From contig JAHFRV010000029.1 of NCBI GenBank assembly GCA_023266095.1, positions 1-39,342 on the forward strand: DNA of 39,342 bases, written 5' to 3'. The notes below the pieces were generated by a model. That model made no database searches. It was not told the DNA's origin and worked only from the letters and a program-made list of their open reading frames with translations. Origin of the DNA: Gammaproteobacteria bacterium. Lineage in GTDB: Bacteria > Pseudomonadota > Gammaproteobacteria > DRLM01. How positions within the stretch are numbered: position 1 is the first letter of the stretch; the number at the start of each line of letters is the position of its first letter. The position numbers and the translations under genes were made by a program. Positions 33,037 to 39,342 of the stretch are shown here, in pieces.

Positions 33037-33918
33037 ATGTCCAGTCAATTCAAAGTCATCGGGCTGATAGGAAAATATGGCGATCCGGGCATCGCGCAGA
33101 CCCTGGCTGCCATGGCGGGCTTTCTCGCCAGCCGCCAACTGGGTGTATTACTGGACGAGGAAACCGCCCGCGCCCTGCCCGGCCACGGACTCACCACCGC
33201 CAGCCGCGCCGAGATCGGAAAAAGTTGTGACCTGGCGGTGGTCATCGGCGGTGACGGCACCCTGCTCAACGCGGTGCGCAGCCTCACGGACTTCGGTATC
33301 CCGGTGGTAGGCATCAACTTGGGCCGGCTGGGTTTTCTCGCCGACATCTCGCCCTCCGACATGCTGGAGTGCATGAGCGAGATCCTCGCCGGCCGCTACT
33401 GCGCGGAAGACCGCTTTCTGCTGCACGCCGAGATCCACCGCGACGGAGAGCTGCTGCACAGCAGCGACGCCTTCAACGACGTGGTGGTCCACAAGTGGAA
33501 TATGTTGCGGATGATCGAGTTCGAGACCCACGTCAATGGCCAGTTCATGGACGTGCAGCGTTCCGACGGTATCATCGTTTCCACCCCGACCGGCTCCACC
33601 GCCTATGCCTTGTCGGGCGGTGGACCTATCCTCATGCCCACCCTCAACGCCATCGCCCTGGTGCCGATTTGTCCGCACACTCTGAGCAACCGGCCGGTGG
33701 TGGTGGACGGCGACAGCCGCATCGAGATCGTGGTGCGCGACTGCAAACTCACCCACGCGCAAATGACCTGCGACGGCCAGAGCAACTTCAGTCTGCTGGA
33801 TGGCGACCACATCGTGCTCCATAAAAAGGAGCGCTTGATTCGCTTGATTCACCCGGCTAACCACGATTACTTTCACATCCTGCGCGCCAAACTGCGCTGG
33901 GGTTCGAAAGGCGAATGA
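33037..33918 (+). CDS. nadK: NAD kinase
   Basis: A 293-residue enzyme making NADP from NAD and ATP. The start MSSQFKVIGLIGKYGDPGIA follows CAGGAGCAGGGC. The catalytic GGDGT is at residues 71-75 in AVVIGGDGTLLNAV; FNDVVVHK corresponds to the conserved Asn-Glu/Asp region and STPTGSTAYALSGGGPI is the Gly-rich NAD-binding loop. It is divergent from hrcA and followed by recN after 37 bases, an arrangement conserved in many gammaproteobacteria. Confidence 0.97.
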   Translation: MSSQFKVIGLIGKYGDPGIAQTLAAMAGFLASRQLGVLLDEETARALPGHGLTTASRAEIGKSCDLAVVIGGDGTLLNAVRSLTDFGIPVVGINLGRLGFLADISPSDMLECMSEILAGRYCAEDRFLLHAEIHRDGELLHSSDAFNDVVVHKWNMLRMIEFETHVNGQFMDVQRSDGIIVSTPTGSTAYALSGGGPILMPTLNAIALVPICPHTLSNRPVVVDGDSRIEIVVRDCKLTHAQMTCDGQSNFSLLDGDHIVLHKKERLIRLIHPANHDYFHILRAKLRWGSKGE

Positions 33919-33955
33919 GCCGGAACGGCCTCACCTTTATCACCACACATCATTT

Positions 33956-35632
33956 ATGCTGACTCATCTGCACATCCGCGACTTCGCCATCATCGACGAA
34001 CTGGAACTGGACCTCGCCGCCGGCATGACCGCCCTCACCGGCGAAACCGGCGCCGGCAAATCCATCTTGGTGGGTGCCTTGGGCCTCGCCCTCGGCGACC
34101 GCGCCGACAGCGGCGTGGTGCGCCACGGCCGCGAGCGCGCCGAGATCAGCGCCAGCTTCGACATCGCCGCCCTCGCCCCTCTGCAAACCTGGTTGGCGGA
34201 ACAAGGGCTGGATGCCGACGGCGACTGCGTGGTGCGTCGCCTGATCACCGCCGAGGGCCGCTCGCGGGGTTTCATCAACGGCCAGGCCGTGCCCATGTTG
34301 ACCCTGCAACAACTGGGCGAGTGGCTGGTGGACATCCACGGTCAACACGAACATCAATCCTTGTTGCGCCGCGAGGTGCAGCGCGACCTGCTGGACGGCT
34401 ACGCGGAACATGGTCCGTTATTGAATGAACTCGCCATCTGTTTCCAGCGCTGGAAATCCCTCAGCGAACAACTGACCCAGTCGCGCGCCGCCGCCGACAG
34501 CCGCGACGCCCGGCTTGATCTCCTGCGTTATCAAGTGGGCGAACTCGACGCCCTGGCACCGAGTGACGGCGAGGTCGCGCAACTGGAAGAGGAATACCGG
34601 CGCCTCCATCACGCCCAGCGTTTGCTGGAGACCTCGCAACAGGTGTTGGCCCAGCTTTACGAAAACGACGGCGCCTTGGTGAGCGGCCTCAATCAGCAAA
34701 CCCACGAGTTGGAACAATTGCTGCGTTACGACCAGCGTCTCGCGCCGCCGCTGCAACTGATGCGCGATGCGGCCATCCAACTCAGCGAGGCGGCCGGTGA
34801 ATTGCGCGATTATCTCGCCGGTCTCGATCTCGATCCGCACCGGCTCACCACGGTGGAAGAGCGGCTCAACAGTCTGCATGACTTCGCCCGCAAACACCGC
34901 ATCCAACCGGAAGAGTTGCCGGCCTTACACACGCGGCTGGCCGCCGAATTGGCGGCACAGCAAAACAGCGACGCGCAATTGGAGAATCTGGCGGCGGAGG
35001 CACGCCAGCAGCAAGATCATTACCGGCGGCTGGCGCAAGACCTCAGCGCCGGCCGCGCCCAAGCCGCGGAGTCACTGTCCGCCGCAGTCACGGCCCGCTT
35101 GCCGGAACTGGGCATGCCCGGCGGCCGTTTCAGCATCGTGTTGAACGCGCGCGCCGCCGCCGACTTCGCCGCCAGCGGCATGGAACAGGTGGAGTTTCAG
35201 GTCAGCGCCAATCCCGGCCAGCCGCCGCGCCCGCTCGCCAAGGTCGCCTCCGGCGGCGAACTGTCACGGATCAGCCTCGCCATCCAGGTGGTGACCAGCC
35301 GCTGCCTGCGGGTGCCGACCCTGGTGTTCGATGAAGTGGACGTGGGCATCGGCGGCGGCGTGGCGGAGATCGTCGGCAAACAATTGCGCACGCTGGGTGG
35401 CTCGCATCAGGTGTTATGCATCACCCATCTGCCGCAAGTCGCCGCCCTCGCCCACCAGCACTTGCAAGTGCGCAAACGCAGCACGGGCGACACCACCGTC
35501 ACCACCATCGCGCCACTCTCGGACGCGGAACGTTACGAGGAAATCGCCCGCATGCTGGGCGGCGTGGAGATCACCAAACAGACCCGCGCCCACGCGCGGG
35601 AGATGGTCACCCGCGCCCGCGATCCGGCTTGA
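33956..35632 (+). CDS. recN: DNA repair protein RecN
   Basis: A 558-residue SMC-like ATPase in double-strand-break repair. Walker A GETGAGKS is at residues 29-36 after MLTHLHIRDFAIIDELELDL. Two coiled-coil arms (about 155-235 and 295-370) meet at a hinge-like middle. The C-terminal ABC signature KVASGGELSRISLAIQVV and Walker B TLVFDEVDVGIGG are complete, as is CITHLPQVAALAH. I see no LexA box upstream. It ends nine bases from the convergent fur gene. Confidence 0.97.
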   Translation: MLTHLHIRDFAIIDELELDLAAGMTALTGETGAGKSILVGALGLALGDRADSGVVRHGRERAEISASFDIAALAPLQTWLAEQGLDADGDCVVRRLITAEGRSRGFINGQAVPMLTLQQLGEWLVDIHGQHEHQSLLRREVQRDLLDGYAEHGPLLNELAICFQRWKSLSEQLTQSRAAADSRDARLDLLRYQVGELDALAPSDGEVAQLEEEYRRLHHAQRLLETSQQVLAQLYENDGALVSGLNQQTHELEQLLRYDQRLAPPLQLMRDAAIQLSEAAGELRDYLAGLDLDPHRLTTVEERLNSLHDFARKHRIQPEELPALHTRLAAELAAQQNSDAQLENLAAEARQQQDHYRRLAQDLSAGRAQAAESLSAAVTARLPELGMPGGRFSIVLNARAAADFAASGMEQVEFQVSANPGQPPRPLAKVASGGELSRISLAIQVVTSRCLRVPTLVFDEVDVGIGGGVAEIVGKQLRTLGGSHQVLCITHLPQVAALAHQHLQVRKRSTGDTTVTTIAPLSDAERYEEIARMLGGVEITKQTRAHAREMVTRARDPA

Positions 35633-35641
35633 TCGGGCCGC

Positions 35642-36073
35642 TCATCTCTTCGCGGCTTTTTCTTTGGCCTGGCAGTCGACACACTTGCCGTAGATGTTGA
35701 GGGCGTGGTCAGTCATCGCGTAACCGAATTTTTTGGCGATGGCGCGTTGCCGCTCCTCGATGACCTCGTCGATAAACTCGTCCACCTTGCCGCAGGACAC
35801 ACAGACGATATGATCGTGATGCTTGCCCTCGTTGAGCTCGAACACCGCGTGGCCGCCTTCAAAGTGATGACGGGTCACCAGGCCCGCCGCCTCGAACTGG
35901 GTCAGAACCCGGTACACCGTGGCCAGGCCCACGTCCTCGCCGCTGTCGAGCAGGGACTTGTAGACGTCCTCGGCGCGCATATGCAAATCGGAATTCTGTT
36001 CCAAGATCTCCAAAATCTTGAGGCGGGGCAAAGTGGCTTTGAGACCGGCTTTTTTTAAATCACTGCTTTCCAC
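35642..36073 (-). CDS. fur: ferric uptake regulator Fur
   Basis: A 143-residue iron-responsive repressor. The start is GTG (36073), with GAGGA nine bases upstream; nearby ATGs are out of frame. The DNA-binding domain has LKATLPRLKILEIL and DVGLATVYRVLTQFEAAGLV. Metal sites include HHFEGGHAVFE, HHDHIVCVSCG and the C-terminal pair in YGKCVDC, so both the regulatory and the structural zinc sites look intact. It is divergent from bamE, as in many gammaproteobacteria. Confidence 0.97.
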   Translation of the reverse strand: MESSDLKKAGLKATLPRLKILEILEQNSDLHMRAEDVYKSLLDSGEDVGLATVYRVLTQFEAAGLVTRHHFEGGHAVFELNEGKHHDHIVCVSCGKVDEFIDEVIEERQRAIAKKFGYAMTDHALNIYGKCVDCQAKEKAAKR

Positions 36074-36149
36074 TGAACATCATCCTCTCGCTGGCGCGGG
36101 GCCATGACACAGCCGCCTCGATTCGGTTACCATGTCAGGACTAAAGCGG

Positions 36150-36168
36150 CCATTATCATTCAAATGCG
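36150..36168. promoter_or_regulatory. weak Fur-box-like sequence between fur and bamE
   Basis: CCATTATCATTCAAATGCG includes CATTATCATT, which matches one half of the Fur consensus (GATAATGATAATCATTATC); the other half is poor. Its place in the divergent fur/bamE gap suits autoregulation, but the match is incomplete. Confidence 0.3.
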
Positions 36169-36175
36169 AACCCAC

Positions 36176-36514
36176 ATGCAAAAGCTTATGCTTTATCTCA
36201 GTCTCTGTATGGTCTTGGCGCTCTCGGCCTGCGCCATCCACCGGCCCACCGTGCAACAAGGCAATGTGCTGGACAGCGCGGCACTCACACAATTGAAACC
36301 GGGCTTGAGCAAACGCCAAGTCAGATTCATCCTCGGCAACCCCGTGCTCAGCGACCCCTTTCAAGCCGAACGCTGGGACTACGTGTATTGGTTGAAACCC
36401 AAGGGCAAAGAACCGACCCGCCAGCATCTGACGGTGTTTTTCGAAAACGACAGCTTGAGTCGCATGGAACAGCGGGGCGTCACGCCCCCGCCCGCCGCAA
36501 CGCAGAATAATTAG
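36176..36514 (+). CDS. bamE: outer-membrane assembly lipoprotein BamE
   Basis: About 112 residues from the ATG at 36176; an ATG at 36164 would add four. The signal MQKLMLYLSLCMVLALSAC ends in the lipobox LSAC. The mature protein has the SmpA/OmlA fold: IHRPTVQQGNVLD, LKPGLSKRQVRFILGNPVLSDPF and RWDYVYWLKP. It is part of the BAM complex that inserts barrel proteins. Its stop codon overlaps the convergent rnfH stop by three to four bases. Confidence 0.95.
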   Translation: MQKLMLYLSLCMVLALSACAIHRPTVQQGNVLDSAALTQLKPGLSKRQVRFILGNPVLSDPFQAERWDYVYWLKPKGKEPTRQHLTVFFENDSLSRMEQRGVTPPPAATQNN

Positions 36515-36855
36515 CCGGCGTCCCGCGCCGGTGGCAAATCACCACCGCCCTTCTTCATTCGTTTACCCGCCGCCGCGCGCTGCTTACGCACCTCTTTGGG
36601 ATCGGCGATCAGCTTGCGGTAAATCTCCACCCTATCTCCCGCACGCAACGGCGCATCGAGTCTGGCCAGTTTGCCGAACACGCCCACTTTATTCTGTTTA
36701 AGATCAATCTCGGGAAATCGCCGCAGCACGCCGGACAAATCGATGGCCTGTTGCAGCGTCGCGCCGCGCGGCACTTGCACGGCGAGTATCACTTGCACGT
36801 CGGGCCGCGCATAGGCCACTTCCACGCTGATCGGTTCAGCGCTGCCCGTAGACAT
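36511..36855 (-). CDS. rnfH: RnfH/RatB family ubiquitin-like protein
   Basis: A 114-residue protein starting MSTGSAEPISVEVAYARPD; the larger frame upstream runs inside ratA. The beta-grasp fold is visible: strand ISVEVAYA, then VQVPRGATLQQAIDLSGV, IDLKQNKVGVFGKLARLDAPLRAGDRVEIYRKL. The C-terminal tail is basic (RKQRAAAGKRMKKGGG). The start overlaps the end of ratA by 20 bases, so the genes are coupled; the ratA-rnfH pair is conserved. Exact role unsettled. Confidence 0.93.
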   Translation of the reverse strand: MSTGSAEPISVEVAYARPDVQVILAVQVPRGATLQQAIDLSGVLRRFPEIDLKQNKVGVFGKLARLDAPLRAGDRVEIYRKLIADPKEVRKQRAAAGKRMKKGGGDLPPARDAG

Positions 36856-37273
36856 CCACCGCCCGTTTGCAGAATGAATCCACCAGGGTGTTGGCGATCT
36901 GATTGAAGATCGGGCCCATGGCCAGGCCCACCAGCTTATTGGCGAATTCAAAGTCGAGATCCAGTGATACCTTGCACGCCTGCTCGCCGAGAGACTCGAA
37001 ACGCCAAAAGCCGTCCAAGTGCCGGAACGGACCTTCCACCAACCGCATCTCTATCATTTTATTTTTCTGCAGACGGTTGCAGGTGGTGAAGGCTTTTTCA
37101 AAACCGCCACGCGACAGCTCCAGGGTGGCGCGCACTTCGTCTTCATCGCGGCTCAACACCCGTGACGTCTTGCACCACGGCAAGAACTGCGGATACGCAT
37201 CCACATCGTTCACCAGCGAATACATCTCCGCCGGGCTGTACGGCACCAAGGCGCTGCGATTGATGATAGGCAT
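36836..37273 (-). CDS. ratA: RatA/COQ10-like SRPBCC protein
   Basis: A 145-residue START-like protein: MPIINRSALVPYSPAEMYSL, DVDAYPQFLPWCKTSRVLS, then LVEGPFRHLDGFWRFESL and the C-terminal helix GPIFNQIANTLVDSFCKRAVDVYG. E. coli RatA was reported to hinder joining of ribosomal subunits, whereas the eukaryotic and other bacterial relatives bind ubiquinone. In many gammaproteobacteria smpB lies divergently next to it; here the position is taken by 480 bases without a gene that include an ISL3-like fragment. Confidence 0.94.
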   Translation of the reverse strand: MPIINRSALVPYSPAEMYSLVNDVDAYPQFLPWCKTSRVLSRDEDEVRATLELSRGGFEKAFTTCNRLQKNKMIEMRLVEGPFRHLDGFWRFESLGEQACKVSLDLDFEFANKLVGLAMGPIFNQIANTLVDSFCKRAVDVYGQR

Positions 37274-37449
37274 ATTGGTAGAATTAAGGTCAGACGGCTA
37301 ACGGTTCATTATCCCACCGCCGAGATACTGAGCGGCAGTTATATAAAAAATAGACGGCCAAACTCAAGGCCATTCCCTCGAATAGGTAAATTGCGGCTAT
37401 CTTAACATGCTAGCCACGCATCACGGCGAATCGGCCGGTCTATAATCAA

Positions 37450-37731
37450 GGTTCTTCGTAGAATTCTGTAAAAGCAGGATAAAACTACCACATCATTCAC
37501 GCTTTCTCCTTGCGGGGTTCCAGGCGGCGGCGTATGGCCCAGACGTACCACTAACATGGCAAGAAACAGGTAATGGAATAGAAGAACATTAGCGTAGAGC
37601 TGAAGTCAGCGATTATCGAGTAGACATCAACATTGAATACAGTGACAACGATCTGGAAGGCGGTCGCGTCCTCGAGATGGTGGAAGAGCGCAGCAAGGCT
37701 GCCTTAGGGGTTAAGAATTCTACGAAGAACC
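37450..37731 (+). mobile_element. 282-bp ISL3-like non-autonomous element (MITE-like)
   Basis: GGTTCTTCGTAGAATTCT (37450-37467) and AGAATTCTACGAAGAACC (37714-37731) are perfect 18-bp inverted ends. Ends starting GG(C/T)TCTTC are typical of ISL3-family elements. Inside, the frame from 37620 encodes VDINIEYSDNDLEGGRVLEM and VEERSKAA, which match an ISL3 transposase joined across a large internal deletion (N-terminal segment fused to the LEGGRVLE block). No matching 8-bp flanking duplication is seen (ATAATCAA on the left, ATGCTTTT on the right). It lies between ratA and radA; 37274-37449 holds no gene that I can see. Confidence 0.8.
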
Positions 37732-37756
37732 ATGCTTTTCGAACAACTTGCAGCTG

Positions 37757-39130
37757 CTACATCGCCTCTATCGCATCCTCCAACCTCTTCACCGCTACCA
37801 CTTCGATGTCCGCCAGCGGTTTCTTGGGTGCGTTGGCCGCGGGGATGATGGCGCGTTTGAAGCCGTGTTTGGCGGCCTCGCGCAGACGGTCGAGGCCGCC
37901 TTGCACGGGGCGGATTTCGCCGGCCAGACCGACTTCGCCGAACACCACCAGCGCCGACGGCAGCGGTTTATTACGCAGACTCGACAAGGCGGCAAGCACG
38001 GTGGGCAGGTCGGCGCCGGTTTCGGTGATACGCACGCCGCCCACCACGTTGACGAACACATCTTGGTCGTACATCGCGATGCCGGCGTGGCGCTGCAATA
38101 CGGCCAATAACATGGAGAGCCGATTGTGATCGAGGCCGACGGTGACGCGGCGCGGGTTGGATATGTGACTCTCTGCGACCAAGGCCTGCACTTCCACCAG
38201 CAGCGGACGGGTGCCTTCGCGGGTCACCATCACCACGCTGCCCGGCACTTCCTGTTCATGGCGCGAGAGAAAAATCGCCGAGGGGTTGCTGACTTCCTTG
38301 AGGCCGCGGTCGTGCATGGCGAACACGCCCAGTTCATTGACGGCACCGAAACGGTTTTTGATAGCGCGCACTACCCGATACGGCGTGCCCATGTCGCCTT
38401 CGAAATACAACACGGTGTCCACCATGTGTTCCAGCACCCGCGGCCCGGCCAGTGTGCCTTCCTTGGTGACGTGGCCGACCAGGAACAACGCGGTGCCCGT
38501 GGCCTTCGCATAACGGACGAGCTGCGCTGCGCTCTCGCGCACCTGCGCCACCGAACCGGGGGCGGATTGCAGCACGTCGGTGTAAATGGTTTGGATGGAG
38601 TCGATCACCATCACCCGCGGCCTTTCGTGCGCGGCATGAGCGATGACCTGCTCCACCTGAGTCTCGGCCAACAGACGCAACGCGCCGCCGTTCACCTGCA
38701 TGCGATTCGCGCGCAGACTCACCTGCTCCAAAGATTCTTCGCCGGTGACATAGAGACAGGGCAGTTGGGCGCTGAGAGTCGCCACGGTCTGCAACAACAA
38801 AGTGGACTTGCCGACGCCGGGATCGCCGCCGATCAACACCACCGACCCGAGCACCAGACCGCCGCCCAGCACCCGGTCCAATTCACCGAGGCCGCTGGCG
38901 ATACGCACCTCGTGATCCGGCGCGACGTCGGCGAGCGACTTGACTTCCGCGCCACCCGCCACGCCGGCGAAACCGGTCAAACGTCCCGCGCGGCCTCCCT
39001 TGCCCGCCGCAGGTGCCGCGACGCCTTCGATCAAGGTGTTCCATTGCCCGCAATCCGGGCATTGGCCCACCCATTTGGGCGACTCCGCGCCGCAATCCGT
39101 GCACCGATAAACCGATTTCGCCTTGGCCAT
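37757..39130 (-). CDS. radA: DNA repair protein RadA
   Basis: A 457-residue RecA-related branch-migration ATPase. The N-terminal zinc finger has C10, C13, C24 and C27 (YRCTDCGAESPKWVGQCPDC). Walker A GGDPGVGKST is at 101-110, and the RadA-specific KNRFGAVNELGVFAM follows in the ATPase core. The C-terminal Lon-protease-like domain has SALVVFGEVGLAGEIRPV but does not cut protein in this family. It acts in recombination and fork repair. The 3' end lies 25 bases from the ISL3-like element. Confidence 0.98.
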   Translation of the reverse strand: MAKAKSVYRCTDCGAESPKWVGQCPDCGQWNTLIEGVAAPAAGKGGRAGRLTGFAGVAGGAEVKSLADVAPDHEVRIASGLGELDRVLGGGLVLGSVVLIGGDPGVGKSTLLLQTVATLSAQLPCLYVTGEESLEQVSLRANRMQVNGGALRLLAETQVEQVIAHAAHERPRVMVIDSIQTIYTDVLQSAPGSVAQVRESAAQLVRYAKATGTALFLVGHVTKEGTLAGPRVLEHMVDTVLYFEGDMGTPYRVVRAIKNRFGAVNELGVFAMHDRGLKEVSNPSAIFLSRHEQEVPGSVVMVTREGTRPLLVEVQALVAESHISNPRRVTVGLDHNRLSMLLAVLQRHAGIAMYDQDVFVNVVGGVRITETGADLPTVLAALSSLRNKPLPSALVVFGEVGLAGEIRPVQGGLDRLREAAKHGFKRAIIPAANAPKKPLADIEVVAVKRLEDAIEAM

Positions 39131-39266
39131 GGCCGTGGATTCCCGCTCGCTGATGGATGGCGGTAGGTTATCACAGGGCTGAGTGATGACGGTGGGGCCG
39201 TCGCGAGAAGCACGGATATTCGACTAGGGCCTGTTGACGTTTCGTTTTAAGGTATTGAAATAAAAA

Positions 39267-39315
39267 AGCAAACTCGTATTCTTGGATTCGCCAAAAAACA
39301 AAAAAAGAGTTTGCT
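39267..39315 (+). promoter_or_regulatory. hairpin covering the transposase start region
   Basis: AGCAAACTC (39267-39275) and GAGTTTGCT (39307-39315) form a perfect 9-bp stem. The right arm ends two bases before the transposase ATG and includes its only purine-rich ribosome binding site. Transcripts that read in from outside would form the stem and be poorly translated, a protection known for several insertion sequences. Confidence 0.5.
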
Positions 39316-39317
39316 AG

Positions 39318-39342
39318 ATGCCCCGATTATTGCTCAGTGACG
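39318..39342 (+). CDS. IS5-family transposase, N-terminal fragment
   Basis: Only eight codons are inside the window: MPRLLLSD. This is the characteristic start of one IS5-family transposase group (MPRL-x-LSDE-x-W). With the IS-like end just upstream I take it as the real start codon. The remainder lies beyond the window. Confidence 0.6.

Larger units (their letters stand above)
39227..39342 (+). mobile_element. left end of an IS5-family insertion sequence (cut by window edge)
   Basis: GGGCCTGTTGACGTTTCG at 39227 looks like an IS5-type terminal sequence; it follows CTA, within a possible CTAG/TA target. A transposase reading frame starts 91 bases in. The element is distinct from the decayed copy at 27187-27634. 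The right end lies outside the window, so completeness and target duplication cannot be judged. Confidence 0.65.

Noticed and set aside
1-39342. CRISPR arrays, tRNA and rRNA genes
   Set aside because: No regularly spaced repeats and no tRNA or rRNA signature were found on either strand by eye.

Overview
The window is bacterial chromosome from a gammaproteobacterium of moderately high GC. I infer this from gene order and protein sequence: rpsF-rpsR-(DUF2232)-rplI-dnaB-alr on one side, and hrcA-grpE-dnaK-dnaJ opposite nadK-recN, with fur, bamE, rnfH and ratA on the other. The mix (rubrerythrin/rubredoxin, RLAN-type RimK plus GNAT/C39 protein, REP-associated transposase remnant) fits the Chromatiales-like or sulfur-oxidiser side of the class, but I cannot name a genus.

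Layout. 1-800: decayed REP-associated transposase and a REP-like sequence, then the rpsF promoter and an S6:S18-type leader hairpin. 799-5794: ribosomal proteins S6, S18 and L9, a DUF2232 membrane protein, the DnaB helicase and alanine racemase. 5968-8205: three exported proteins of unknown function (outer-membrane barrel-like protein, a 55-residue lipoprotein, a secreted coiled-coil protein), closed by a strong terminator. 8426-11856 (minus): a carnitine acyltransferase homologue that has lost its catalytic histidine, and a DNA photolyase. 11895-15530: peroxide defence, with exported PrxQ/Bcp divergent from OxyR, then rubrerythrin, rubredoxin and rubredoxin reductase. 15895-19918: a large MscS-family channel, an orphan sigma54 activator with a variant GAFTGA loop, and a small unknown protein. 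20132-21747: RNase HII, an exported SRPBCC protein and a small acidic protein. 21862-26413: an RLAN/RimK ATP-grasp ligase, a GNAT-C39 peptidase fusion and a divergent M14 zinc carboxypeptidase. 26517-27634: beta-carbonic anhydrase and a broken IS5-family transposase. 27831-37273: heat-shock operon, nadK, recN, fur, bamE, rnfH and ratA. 37450-37731: an internally deleted ISL3-like element with 18-bp inverted ends. 37757-39130: radA. 39227-end: the left end of another IS5-family element.

How parts work together. OxyR probably governs the peroxide genes; electrons would flow from NAD(P)H through the reductase and rubredoxin to rubrerythrin. The heat-shock genes carry two controls: a perfect CIRCE operator for HrcA before hrcA-grpE, and a sigma32-like promoter before dnaK. 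A hairpin between dnaK and dnaJ may set their ratio. The ligase, acetyltransferase-peptidase and carboxypeptidase set is the best candidate for a poorly described system: it has the parts to build, modify and trim a peptide or peptide tag, but the substrate is unknown. Mobile-element debris lies at both ends of the conserved dnaJ-to-ratA block, where dapB and smpB are often found in related genomes.
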